A stretch of DNA of 64,000 nt from assembly GCF_028649395.1 (NCBI RefSeq), contig NZ_JAQSUW010000016.1:220719-284718 (forward strand), written 5' to 3'. Below the pieces are notes generated by a model, which worked only from the letters and a program-made list of their open reading frames with translations, did not search any database and was not told where the DNA came from. Both the position numbers and the translations under genes were made by a program. Shown here piece by piece: positions 1 through 7,705 of this stretch. This stretch comes from Pseudomonas sp. Gutcm_11s (lineage in GTDB: Bacteria; Pseudomonadota; Gammaproteobacteria; Pseudomonadales; Pseudomonadaceae). Within the stretch, counting starts at the first letter, position 1; every line of letters starts with the position of its first letter.

Positions 1-63
1 AGTCGGTAGAGCAGTTGGCTTTTAACCAATTGGTCGTAGGTTCGAATCCTACACGACCCACCA
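1..63 (+). tRNA. tRNA-Lys (anticodon TTT), 5' end cut by window edge
   Basis: The D-arm, anticodon arm, T-arm (GGTTCGAATCC) and 3' CCA of a tRNA are visible. The seven-base anticodon loop CTTTTAA gives anticodon TTT, hence lysine. The first bases of the acceptor stem lie before the window. A terminator hairpin follows within 15 bases, so this is the last gene of its transcript. Confidence 0.95.
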
Positions 64-76
64 TCATTTAAACGAG

Positions 77-101
77 AAGCCCGCCTAGTGCGGGCTTTTT
101 G
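77..101 (+). terminator. Rho-independent terminator after tRNA-Lys
   Basis: A perfect 8-bp stem (AAGCCCGC with GCGGGCTT) and 5-base loop run into a T tract. Confidence 0.9.
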
Positions 102-130
102 TTGCCTGTAAGAAAGCTGGCGATGCGGGA

Positions 131-150
131 AGGGGCGGCGAACCGCCCCT
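131..150. terminator. GC-rich hairpin downstream of ndh, weak terminator candidate
   Basis: AGGGGCGG and CCGCCCCT flank a CGAA tetraloop just past the stop codon of the leftward ndh gene. No clear T tract follows on either strand, so intrinsic termination is uncertain. Confidence 0.35.
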
Positions 151-157
151 CATGCGC

Positions 158-1456
158 TTAGTGCAGCTTCAGGCGCGGCTCGGTGCTGCGGCCGATGCGG
201 TCGCCGAGCATCAGCAGGGCGGTGCGCAGCACACCATACAGGGCCATCTGGTGCATGCGGTACAGCGAGACGTAGAACATCCGCGCCAGCCAGCCCTCCA
301 GCTTGACGCTGCCCATCAGGTTGCCCATCAGGTTGCCGACCGCCGAGAAGCGCGACAGCGAGATCAGCGAGCCATAGTCGCGGTAGTGGAACTCCGGCAA
401 TGGCTGGCCGTTCAGGCGCAGCTTGAGCGACTTGGCCAGCAGCGAGGCCTGCTGGTGAGCGGCCTGGGCGCGTGGCGGCACGGTGCGCTCGCTGCCGTCG
501 CCGAGCGGGCAGGCCGCGCAGTCGCCAAAGGCGAAGATGTTGTCGTCCAGCGTGGTCTGCAGCGTCGGGCGTACCTGCAGCTGGTTGATGCGGTTGCTCT
601 CCAGGCCGTCCAGGTCCTTGAGGAAGCCTGGCGCGCGGATGCCGGCGGCCCACACCTTGAGGCTGGCAGGTACTTCCATGCCCTGGGCGGTGTGCAGGGC
701 CTCGGCGGTCACCTGGCTGACCGCAGTGCCGGTGAGCACGGTGACGCCGAGTTTCTCCAGAGTCTTGTGTACCGGGCCGCTGATGCGCTCCGGCAGCGCT
801 GGCAGTACGCGCGGGCCGGCCTCGATCAGGGTGATGCGCATGTTCTGTGGCTGGATGCGATCCAGGCCGTAGGCGGCCAGTTCGTGGGCGGCGTGGTGCA
901 GCTCGGCGGCCAGCTCCACGCCAGTGGCGCCAGCGCCGACGATGGCCACGCTGATGCGGCCGTCGTCATTCTTGCCGGCATGGGCACGCAGGTAGTGGCT
1001 GAGCATCTGCCGGTGGAAGCGTTCGGCCTGCTCGCGTGTGTCGAGGAAGATGCAGTGCTCGGCGGCGCCGGCGGTGCCGAAGTCGTTGGTGGTACTGCCG
1101 ACGGCGATCACCAGGCTGTCGTAGGCCAGTTCGCGCTCGGGCAGCAGTTCACCGCCGTCTTCGTCGAGGGTGGCGGCCAGGCGGATCATCTTGCGCGCCC
1201 GGTCGAGGCCGCTCATGCGCCCGAGCTGGAACTCGAAGTGGTTCCATTTGCCCTGGGCTACGTAGTTCAGCTCGTCCTCGGAGGAGTTCAGCGAGCCAGC
1301 AGCGACTTCGTGCAGCAGCGGTTTCCAGATGTGGGTGAGGTTGGCGTCGACCAGCACGATGCTGGCCTGCTTGCGCTTGCCCAGGGTTCTACCCAGGCGG
1401 GTAGCAAGCTCCAGGCCGCCGGCGCCGCCGCCGACGATCACGATGCGATGAGTCAT
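158..1456 (-). CDS. ndh: NADH dehydrogenase type II (NDH-2)
   Basis: This is a 432-residue single-subunit, non-proton-pumping NADH:quinone oxidoreductase that passes electrons from NADH to the quinone pool at the inner face of the cytoplasmic membrane. A FAD-binding Rossmann motif (GGGAGG) sits at residues 9-14, and a second nucleotide-binding motif (VGAGATGVELAAEL) near residue 170 would bind NADH. The FGDCAAC segment near residue 310 fits the FAD pyrophosphate region. The C-terminal amphipathic stretch rich in Phe, Tyr and Met fits a membrane-anchoring element. Length is typical. It is followed by a small membrane-protein gene, as at the P. aeruginosa ndh locus. Confidence 0.95.
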   Translation of the reverse strand: MTHRIVIVGGGAGGLELATRLGRTLGKRKQASIVLVDANLTHIWKPLLHEVAAGSLNSSEDELNYVAQGKWNHFEFQLGRMSGLDRARKMIRLAATLDEDGGELLPERELAYDSLVIAVGSTTNDFGTAGAAEHCIFLDTREQAERFHRQMLSHYLRAHAGKNDDGRISVAIVGAGATGVELAAELHHAAHELAAYGLDRIQPQNMRITLIEAGPRVLPALPERISGPVHKTLEKLGVTVLTGTAVSQVTAEALHTAQGMEVPASLKVWAAGIRAPGFLKDLDGLESNRINQLQVRPTLQTTLDDNIFAFGDCAACPLGDGSERTVPPRAQAAHQQASLLAKSLKLRLNGQPLPEFHYRDYGSLISLSRFSAVGNLMGNLMGSVKLEGWLARMFYVSLYRMHQMALYGVLRTALLMLGDRIGRSTEPRLKLH

Positions 1457-1516
1457 GGGGATATCTCACAAGGCTTAAGGAAATCGGTAGGCCCGGCTGG
1501 GCGAGCGCGAGGCAGC

Positions 1517-1690
1517 TCATAGCACCAGTCCGGCAAGCAGGCGGGAGAGAAGGCCGAGTCCGATGGTCACTGCGATGACCATCCAGAGAAGACGCCAGGG
1601 GCGGAACGGCTTGCGTTCCACCTGATGCTGCGGAGCGCTGAGGTACTGCTCGACGCGTTGCTGGTCTTCCGGGCTGAGGCGACTGGACAT
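1517..1690 (-). CDS. DUF3094 family small membrane protein
   Basis: This is a 57-residue protein with a charged N-terminal half (MSSRLSPEDQQRVEQYL) and one hydrophobic helix at about residues 31-53. The start at 1690 is preferred over an in-frame ATG at 1717 because GAGAGGA precedes it by eight bases. The family is small, confined largely to pseudomonads, and of unknown function; I recognise it from the SPEDQQRVEQYL opening and its position next to ndh. It lies on the same strand just upstream of ndh and may be co-transcribed with it. No catalytic residues are apparent. Confidence 0.8.
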   Translation of the reverse strand: MSSRLSPEDQQRVEQYLSAPQHQVERKPFRPWRLLWMVIAVTIGLGLLSRLLAGLVL

Positions 1691-1731
1691 GGCGATCCTC
1701 TCGAAGAATGCCTTCATTCTAGACTTGGCGG

Positions 1732-2214
1732 TCAGGCCTGCTCAACGCGTACTTCGTCGTCCAGGCGAATGACGCCGCCCTCGATCACGCGTGCGGTGAT
1801 GCCGCCATGACCGCGCATGGCCTGGAAGGTACCGGGGCCGAGCCGCTCCTCAAGGCGAGCGCAGGGTTGGCACCAGCCGGTGGTTTCCAGCAGTGCCTGG
1901 CCGATGCGAAAGCGCCGGCCCTTGAGGCTGAACAGATTGATGTCGCTGACGGCGATGTTGCGGCGCAGGTCGGCCGGGCCCAGTTCGCGTCCGATCAGGG
2001 CTCTGATCACGGCCAGGTGTTCCCACTGGATCAGCGTCACCTGGCGGGCGTTGCGCGGCCCGGGGCGGGCGTGGTCGCCAGTCAGGCCTGCTTCGCGTCT
2101 GGCCTCCACGGCCTGCAGTTCGAGCATGACTTCGCGCGCCAACGGGCGCACGCCGAGCCAGCGTACGCGGCCACGTTGCGGCACGTTGGCGAGCAACTCC
2201 GGTAGTGGAATCAC
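1732..2214 (-). CDS. MOSC domain protein
   Basis: This is a 160-residue protein consisting essentially of one MOSC domain, the fold shared with the C-terminus of molybdenum-cofactor sulfurases, which handles sulfur or molybdopterin-linked substrates. Family signatures are GDHARPGPRNARQVTL, the conserved cysteine in TGWCQPCARLE and the HGGITARVIEGG ending. The substrate cannot be read from sequence. The GTG start at 2214 overlaps the stop of the upstream DUF1780 gene by four bases (GTGA), implying translational coupling. No molybdopterin enzyme is encoded nearby. Confidence 0.85.
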   Translation of the reverse strand: MIPLPELLANVPQRGRVRWLGVRPLAREVMLELQAVEARREAGLTGDHARPGPRNARQVTLIQWEHLAVIRALIGRELGPADLRRNIAVSDINLFSLKGRRFRIGQALLETTGWCQPCARLEERLGPGTFQAMRGHGGITARVIEGGVIRLDDEVRVEQA

Positions 2215-2837
2215 AGGGCGATACCGACATCGAACAGCACGGTACGACCCAGGTTGTGGCGCAGAAAGTCCGGTGCGTCGCGGTGGGCGAACAGCACCCG
2301 CGCATAGCTGGGGCCGACCAGCGACAGCGAGCGCCAGCCCTGGCGCAGGTATTCACCCGGTGGCGGAAACGGGCTGTTGAGATCGAGCACGTCGCGTTTG
2401 AGGCTGACATAGGCGAGCAGGTCCAGTTCGCTCGGGTCGAGGTCGCGCTCGCGATAGTTGTGCGCCTTCTTGCGCAGGGTTGGCCCCAGCCGCGCCTGCA
2501 GCTCCACGGCCGGGATGCGCCGCGGGCGCGCCTCGCGGCGCAGCAGCTGGCTGAGGGAGAGGGCGCTGCGCCTGCGCTGCAGCTCTTCCTTCCATTCATC
2601 GTTGAGGCGGCGGCCCTTGTCGAGGACGAAGAACACCTCGAAGTTGGCATCGCGGAACAGCACATCGGGCGGTTCCTGGCCGGAGCTGAACTCGTCCTGG
2701 CGATGCCGCAGGTTGAGCGCCGTCAGCAGGCGCTGGCAGACCCAGCGCTCACGTTCCCATTTACGGGCGTTGGAGAGGAAGTCATTGGCCTGTTCCGCCT
2801 GGCGTGTCAGCAGGCGCAGGTAGTCGGAGTCGTCCAT
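2211..2837 (-). CDS. DUF1780 family protein
   Basis: This 208-residue cytoplasmic protein begins MDDSDYLRLLTRQAEQANDF. It is rich in charged residues, with an RKWERERWVCQRLL helix, and has no signal peptide or membrane segment. It corresponds to the Pseudomonas DUF1780 family, sometimes labelled a putative endonuclease; no biochemical role is established to my knowledge. It is the first gene of a leftward group with the MOSC protein and lies 71 bases from a divergent acetyltransferase gene, the same arrangement as upstream of ndh in P. aeruginosa. Confidence 0.75.
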   Translation of the reverse strand: MDDSDYLRLLTRQAEQANDFLSNARKWERERWVCQRLLTALNLRHRQDEFSSGQEPPDVLFRDANFEVFFVLDKGRRLNDEWKEELQRRRSALSLSQLLRREARPRRIPAVELQARLGPTLRKKAHNYRERDLDPSELDLLAYVSLKRDVLDLNSPFPPPGEYLRQGWRSLSLVGPSYARVLFAHRDAPDFLRHNLGRTVLFDVGIAL

Positions 2838-2908
2838 GGCCGCAGCATAGCGTAAAAGCCGCTGCCGACCGGCCGGTGTAAACTGCGCCCGCCTGCCGAG
2901 GAGCCGCC

Positions 2909-3328
2909 ATGCAGATCCGCGCCATCATCCCTGACGATCACGCCGCTTTGCTCGCGCTGTGGCAGCGCACGCCGGGCATCCAGCTGCGCGCTGAGGATCA
3001 GTACGAGCCGTTCTGCCGTTATCTGGCGCGGAACCCGGGGCTGAGCTTGCTGGTCGAGAGCGAAGGGGAAATTGTCGCCAGCCTGCTGGTCGGGCACGAC
3101 GGGCGTCGCGGCTACCTGCAGCATCTGCTGGTCGATGGGCCCTGGCGCCGGCAGGGACTGGCCCGCGCCCTGCTCGATGAGGCGCTAGCTCGCCTTGCGG
3201 AGCTGGGTGTGCACAAGTCGCATGTCTTCGTGCTGCGCGATGCGCCTGAAGCGTTGGCCTTCTGGTGCGCTCAGGTTGGCTGGGGCGAGCGTGAGGATAT
3301 CGACGTGTTTTCCACGAGGAGCGAATGA
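2909..3328 (+). CDS. GNAT family N-acetyltransferase
   Basis: This is a 139-residue single-domain GNAT acetyltransferase. The acetyl-CoA pyrophosphate-binding motif is RRQGLARALLDEAL at about residues 80-93, after the beta-strand GYLQHLLVDGPW. The substrate, a small amine or protein amino group, is unknown. GAGGAG precedes the ATG at good spacing. It is the first gene of a tight rightward operon of at least three genes with ATGA and TTGA overlaps. The acetyl-CoA site is seen directly; function beyond acyl transfer is not inferable. Confidence 0.85.
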   Translation: MQIRAIIPDDHAALLALWQRTPGIQLRAEDQYEPFCRYLARNPGLSLLVESEGEIVASLLVGHDGRRGYLQHLLVDGPWRRQGLARALLDEALARLAELGVHKSHVFVLRDAPEALAFWCAQVGWGEREDIDVFSTRSE

Positions 3329-3807
3329 GCATGAAGCAATTGCGCTGGTGGCTGCTGCCCCTGTTATGCGCCTGGCTGGGCGTTGCCGCGGCGCTCGAGC
3401 GCGGTGATCAGCTGGCGCCCTGGACGCTGCTGGATCAGCACGACCAGGCCTATACCCTCGACGACAATCTGCAGGTATTGCTGGTGGCGCGTGGAATGGA
3501 CGCCGCCGATCTGGTGCAGCAGGCGTTGAGCGGCATGGAGCCTGGCTATCTGGAGCAACAGCGTGTGGTCTTCCTCGCCGATATCAGTGGCATGCCTGGG
3601 CCGATCGCCAGCCTGTTTGCCGTTCCGGCGATGCGCGACTACGGCTACCGAGTGATCCTCGACCGTACCGGGCGCGTGGCGTCACGTTATCCGGGGGAAA
3701 AGGCCGAGCTGCTCTGGCTGCAACTGGACGCCGGCCGCCTGCAGGAACAGCGCAGTTTCACCCAGGCAGGTGAGTTGCGCACGGCGCTGGCGGGGCTGGG
3801 GCGTTGA
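3325..3807 (+). CDS. Predicted periplasmic protein, thioredoxin-fold-like without active cysteines
   Basis: This is a 160-residue protein with a Sec signal peptide (RWWLLPLLCAWLGVAAA, cleavage after about residue 23). The mature part begins ERGDQLAPWTLLDQHDQ, reminiscent of the first strand of thioredoxin-like or YtfJ-like proteins. The only cysteine is in the signal peptide, so it cannot act as a thiol oxidoreductase. Its ATG overlaps the acetyltransferase stop (ATGA) and its own stop overlaps the next start, so it is translated as part of an operon. Function unknown. Confidence 0.75.
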   Translation: MSMKQLRWWLLPLLCAWLGVAAALERGDQLAPWTLLDQHDQAYTLDDNLQVLLVARGMDAADLVQQALSGMEPGYLEQQRVVFLADISGMPGPIASLFAVPAMRDYGYRVILDRTGRVASRYPGEKAELLWLQLDAGRLQEQRSFTQAGELRTALAGLGR

Positions 3808-4499
3808 TCGTCGCCGACCTGTTGCAGCCGCTCAGCCTTTGGCTGGGGTGGGTGCTGTATGCCGTGATTCTGCTGTGGGCGGTATGGCGTACGCCCTGGG
3901 TCGAACTGTTCAGCGACCAGCGTCGTCAGCATCTGCTGTTCGGTACGGTCCTGGCGTTGTTCCTGTTGTGGCTGGTGCGGCGCGATTTTGCCTCCGGCCT
4001 GTCCTTCCACTTCATCGGCATGACCGCCGTGACACTGTTGCTGGACTGGCCTCTGGCGCTGCTCGGCGGCTTCGCCGCCCAACTCGGGCTGCTGGCCTTC
4101 GGTCGTCAGGAGCTGGCGGCGCTGGGCGTCAATGGCTTGTTGCTGGTGGCGATTCCGGTGGCCATTGCCGAGTTCTTCGCCGTGCAGGTGGAGCGCCGCC
4201 AGCCGCGCAATCTGTTCGTCTACATCTTCTGCTGCGGCTTCTTTCCTGCGGCGCTGACGGCGCTGGTCTGCCTGCTCGGTGGGCTGATGCTGCTCTGGCA
4301 CGACGGCCTCTACGTCATGCCGCCGTGGCTGGAGGATTTCGTCGGTTACCTGTGGTTGGTGATGTTCCCTGAGGCCTTCATCAACGGCATGTTGGTCACC
4401 GGGCTGGTGGTGTTCTATCCGGACTGGCTGGAGACCTTCAATCGCACCCGCTACCTCTCGGCGCCATGGAAGGACAGCGACACGGATAGGCGCCCATAA
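3804..4499 (+). CDS. CbiM-like integral membrane protein (energy-coupling factor type)
   Basis: This is a 231-residue polytopic membrane protein with about six hydrophobic segments. The pattern of the middle (GVNGLLLVAIPVAIAEFF) and the long C-terminal segment ending MFPEAFINGMLVTG resembles the S-component/CbiM-like families annotated as energy-coupling factor permease in Pseudomonas. No CbiO or CbiQ partner is encoded here, so transport activity is unproven. The start is a TTG whose last bases form the preceding TGA (TTGA overlap), an unusual start that would make translation depend on the upstream gene. Confidence 0.7.
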   Translation: MIVADLLQPLSLWLGWVLYAVILLWAVWRTPWVELFSDQRRQHLLFGTVLALFLLWLVRRDFASGLSFHFIGMTAVTLLLDWPLALLGGFAAQLGLLAFGRQELAALGVNGLLLVAIPVAIAEFFAVQVERRQPRNLFVYIFCCGFFPAALTALVCLLGGLMLLWHDGLYVMPPWLEDFVGYLWLVMFPEAFINGMLVTGLVVFYPDWLETFNRTRYLSAPWKDSDTDRRP

Positions 4500-4589
4500 G
4501 CGCCGTCTATCCCGTGGTTGCGGCTGATCCAGATCAAGGGTTCATGGCTGGCAACGCTCATGCTGGAGCAAATCCAGGAGGGCATCAGC

Positions 4590-4805
4590 ATGGGTGTGCA
4601 TCAGTGGGCGCGGCAGGAACTGGAGGCTAGTCTGGGGCGGGCGCAGGAGCAGGGGTTCGACCCGTTGCTCAGTCTGCGCGCGTTGCTCAGCGAGGCGGTG
4701 GAGCTGAATCGGCTGGAGCGCGAGGTGGCCGACCTGGCCCAGGAGCTGCAATTTCTCGCCGACAACCTGGACCCGGAGCGTGACTACGCCTTCATGCGCC
4801 CCTGA
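4590..4805 (+). CDS. Conserved small coiled-coil protein
   Basis: This is a 71-residue acidic, Leu/Glu-rich protein without a signal peptide. Most of it (residues 7-60) is predicted to form one or two amphipathic helices. AGGAGG lies eight bases before the ATG at 4590, so this start is chosen over in-frame ATGs further upstream. It corresponds by position to the small hypothetical gene next to yacG in P. aeruginosa. It converges on yacG with one base between the stops. No function can be assigned. Confidence 0.65.
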   Translation: MGVHQWARQELEASLGRAQEQGFDPLLSLRALLSEAVELNRLEREVADLAQELQFLADNLDPERDYAFMRP

Positions 4806-4806
4806 C

Positions 4807-5001
4807 TCAGTGTTCGCGGGGTGGCAGGTCTTCGGAGAAGGGTGAGTCTTCCAGCGAGTCGCCGGGGATGACATGGGCCTCCGAGGCCCATGCACCGAGG
4901 TCGATCAGCTTGCAGCGTTCGCTGCAGAAGGGCCGGTTGGGGCTCTGTGGGCCCCATTCGACGGGGGCGCCGCAGGTCGGGCATTCGACGGTGCTGCTCA
5001 T
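4807..5001 (-). CDS. yacG: DNA gyrase inhibitor YacG
   Basis: This is a 64-residue zinc-binding protein. The four metal ligands are in CPTC (residues 7-10) and the CSERC motif (residues 26-30), and the tail is acidic. In E. coli, YacG binds GyrB and inhibits gyrase; the role here is by homology. Its start overlaps the coaE stop by four bases (ATGA), giving the conserved order pilD-coaE-yacG. Confidence 0.93.
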   Translation of the reverse strand: MSSTVECPTCGAPVEWGPQSPNRPFCSERCKLIDLGAWASEAHVIPGDSLEDSPFSEDLPPREH

Positions 5002-5609
5002 GCTTGGCCTCCGTTCAGGGTCAGGTAGAAGTGGTGCAGGCGTTCGACTTCGCTCTGCAGCCAGGCCAGGTCGCGGTCGTTGACCAGCACGTCGTCGGCA
5101 TGGCGCAGGCGCTCTTCGCGACTGGCCTGGGCCTTTAGGATGGCGCGAATCTGCTCTTCGCTGGCACCGTCGCGGCTCATGCTGCGCTCGAGTTGCAGAT
5201 GCTCTGGGGCATCGAGCACCAGCACGCGCTGGGTCATCTTGTGCTGCCCGGACTCGATCAGCAGAGGTGAGACCAGGATGGCGTAAGGTGATTCGGCTCG
5301 GGCCAGGTGCTGGTTGATCTCCTGGAAGATCAGCGGATGCAGCAGGCCTTCCAGCCAGCGACGCTGGGCTTCGTCCTGAAACACCAGCTGGCGCAGGGCG
5401 GCGCGGTCCAGGCTGCCATCGGCCTGTAGTACTTGATCGCTGAAGCGCTCGGCAATCTTCGCCAGGGCAGGGCGTCCCGGCTCGACCACCCAGCGGGCGG
5501 CATGGTCGGCATCCACCAGATGCACGCCGAGATCAATGAAATGCTGGGCAGCGGCACTCTTGCCGCTGCCTATGCCTCCGGTGAGGCCGAGAATCCAGGG
5601 TTTGCTCAT
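4998..5609 (-). CDS. coaE: Dephospho-CoA kinase
   Basis: This 203-residue P-loop kinase catalyses the last step of coenzyme A synthesis, phosphorylating the 3'-hydroxyl of dephospho-CoA with ATP. The Walker A motif (GLTGGIGSGKS) is at residues 8-18, followed by the substrate-binding DADHAARWVVEPG segment and a lid with the SREERLRHADDV signature near the C-terminus. Length is normal. It is coupled by ATGA overlaps to pilD upstream and yacG downstream. Confidence 0.97.
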   Translation of the reverse strand: MSKPWILGLTGGIGSGKSAAAQHFIDLGVHLVDADHAARWVVEPGRPALAKIAERFSDQVLQADGSLDRAALRQLVFQDEAQRRWLEGLLHPLIFQEINQHLARAESPYAILVSPLLIESGQHKMTQRVLVLDAPEHLQLERSMSRDGASEEQIRAILKAQASREERLRHADDVLVNDRDLAWLQSEVERLHHFYLTLNGGQA

Positions 5610-6478
5610 CTAAAACCGGCGAACTGCAGATAGGTCCCGGTTATTTGATCACCCCAGAGCAATGCAATCCAGCCAGCAATGGCCAGGTACGGACCAAAGG
5701 GGATGGGCGTGCTGGTGGCCTGGTCGCGCAGACGTAGCATGATGACGCCGAGCACTGCGCCGACCAGCGACGACAGCAGGATGGTCAGTGGCAGGATCTG
5801 CCAGCCGCCCCACGCGCCGAGCATGGCCAACAGCTTGAAGTCGCCGTAACCCATGCCTTCCTTGCCGGTCAGCAGCTTGAACAGCCAGTACACCGACCAC
5901 AGGCTCAGGTAGCCGGCAATCGCACCCCACAAGGCATCTTCCAGGCTGGCGAACAGGCCGAACTGGTTGACGATCAAGCCGAGCCAGAGCAGCGGCAGCA
6001 CCAGGGCGTCCGGCAGCAGCTGGTGATCGCAGTCGATCATGCTCATTGCCAGCAGGCCCCAGGTCAGCACCAGTACACCGGCTGCCTGCCAGCCAAAGCC
6101 GAAGTGGTACGCCACGTAGCCGGAGAGCAGGCCGCAGGCCAGCTCCACCAGCGGGTAGCGCATGCTGATCGGCGCCTTGCACCCGGCGCATTTGCCGCGC
6201 AGGAACAGGTAGCTGACTACCGGGATGTTCTCCCAGGGGCGAATCTGATGGCCGCAATTGGGGCAGCAGGAGTTCGGCAGCACCAGGTTGAAGGTGCCCT
6301 GGTTGGGCTCTTCTGGCAGCTCGAGAATCTCCCGTGCCTGTTGGCGCCAGTCACGTTGCATCATCACTGGTAGGCGATAGATGACGACGTTGAGGAAGCT
6401 GCCGATGAGCAGGCCCAATACGGCAGAGCACAAAACAAAGGCCGGCAAATTGCCGGCCATGAATTCAACTAGGGTCAT
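5606..6478 (-). CDS. pilD: Prepilin leader peptidase / N-methyltransferase PilD
   Basis: This is a 290-residue inner-membrane aspartyl protease that removes the short leader of type IV prepilins and type II secretion pseudopilins and N-methylates the new N-terminal Phe. The cytoplasmic domain carries the paired CPNC and CAGC zinc-type cysteines. The two catalytic aspartates lie in MIDCDHQLLPD and MGYGDFKLL. About eight membrane segments are present. The start shares one base with the pilC stop (TAATG). It would process the unusual short PilA encoded divergently at 9651, whose cleavage site GFTLIE is canonical. Confidence 0.97.
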   Translation of the reverse strand: MTLVEFMAGNLPAFVLCSAVLGLLIGSFLNVVIYRLPVMMQRDWRQQAREILELPEEPNQGTFNLVLPNSCCPNCGHQIRPWENIPVVSYLFLRGKCAGCKAPISMRYPLVELACGLLSGYVAYHFGFGWQAAGVLVLTWGLLAMSMIDCDHQLLPDALVLPLLWLGLIVNQFGLFASLEDALWGAIAGYLSLWSVYWLFKLLTGKEGMGYGDFKLLAMLGAWGGWQILPLTILLSSLVGAVLGVIMLRLRDQATSTPIPFGPYLAIAGWIALLWGDQITGTYLQFAGFR

Positions 6479-7701
6479 TATCCAATAACGCCGCCGAGGC
6501 TGAAGATCGGAAGGTACATCGCGATAATCAGGCCACCAACGAGAATGCCCAGAACCGCCATGATCAGTGGCTCAAGGAGTGTCGTGAGGTTGTCTACTGC
6601 GTTGTCGACCTCGGCCTCGTAGTAGGAGGCAACCTTGTCCAGCATCTCGTCCAGGGCGCCAGATTCCTCGCCGATGGCTGTCATCTGAATGGCCATGGCA
6701 GGGAAAACGCCGGTGGTACGCATTGAGAAGTTCAACTGCATACCTGTCGAAACATCCTGCTTTACCTTGTTCACGGCGTTGCGGAAAACCACGTTGCCTG
6801 TGGCGCCTGCAACCGAATCCAGGGCGTCAACCAGCGGTACGCCGGCCGCGAAGGTCGTTGCCAGGGTGCGACCGAAGCGTGCGACAACTGCCTTGTAGAG
6901 GATGCCGCCAAAAATGGGGAGCTTGAGCATTGTCCGATCAAGCCCGTCGCGGAATTTCTCGCTGCGCCTATGTATGGCTTTGAACCCGAAGATGGAGCCA
7001 ATGATTGCGAGGAGGATTAGGAACCACCACTTCTGCATGAACTCGGAGAGGCTGATTACCATTAGCGTGAATGCGGGAAGCTCTGCGCCAAAACCGGCAA
7101 ATACGCCTTGGAAAGTCGGGACGACTTTGATGAGCAGGATTGCTGTAACGATCACTGCAACGACAACTACCGAGATTGGGTAGGTCATTGCTTTTTTGAT
7201 CTTGGCTTTGAGTGCCTCTGTCTTTTCTTTATAGGTGGCGACTCGATCTAGCAACTGCTCCAAGGCGCCGGATTGCTCGCCAGAGTCGACCAGGTTGCAA
7301 TAAAGATCATCGAAATAGAGCGGGAATTTTCTCAAGGAGTTGGCCAGGCTGTTACCGGCAGCTACTTCCTGCTTCACGTTTTCGATGAGGGTGCGGACGT
7401 TAGGGTTTTCACAGCCTTCGGAGATGATGTCGAAGGACTGCAGGAGAGGAACGCCGGCCCCCAGCATCGTTGCCATTTGCCGGGTGAACAGGGCGATGTC
7501 CATCGGCTTGATCTTTTTGCCACCACCGCCGAACAGCGGTTTCGGCTTCTTTTTAACCTTGTCGACGATGATGCCTTGCGAGCGTAGCTGCGCGCGCACC
7601 AGAGGCATGGCTGTACTGGACACTTCGCCCTTGAGCTTGTTGCCTCTCTTGTCCTTGCCTTCCCACTGGAAGGTAGTGGTCTTGAGCGCTTTCTCCGCCA
7701 T
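6478..7701 (-). CDS. pilC: Type IV pilus inner-membrane platform protein PilC
   Basis: This 407-residue polytopic platform protein has two repeated T2SSF domains, each starting with cytoplasmic helices (FTRQMATMLGAGVPLLQSF in the first, FGRTLATTFAAGVPLVDAL in the second) and separated by membrane segments near residues 170-240, with a C-terminal hydrophobic helix. It links the assembly ATPase to the growing pilin filament. The gene is noticeably richer in A/T and in rarer codons than flanking core genes, as is the 3' part of pilB. This suggests the recombined pilin segment extends into pilBC. Gene order pilB-pilC-pilD is canonical. Confidence 0.97.
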   Translation of the reverse strand: MAEKALKTTTFQWEGKDKRGNKLKGEVSSTAMPLVRAQLRSQGIIVDKVKKKPKPLFGGGGKKIKPMDIALFTRQMATMLGAGVPLLQSFDIISEGCENPNVRTLIENVKQEVAAGNSLANSLRKFPLYFDDLYCNLVDSGEQSGALEQLLDRVATYKEKTEALKAKIKKAMTYPISVVVVAVIVTAILLIKVVPTFQGVFAGFGAELPAFTLMVISLSEFMQKWWFLILLAIIGSIFGFKAIHRRSEKFRDGLDRTMLKLPIFGGILYKAVVARFGRTLATTFAAGVPLVDALDSVAGATGNVVFRNAVNKVKQDVSTGMQLNFSMRTTGVFPAMAIQMTAIGEESGALDEMLDKVASYYEAEVDNAVDNLTTLLEPLIMAVLGILVGGLIIAMYLPIFSLGGVIG

Positions 7702-7705
7702 TTTT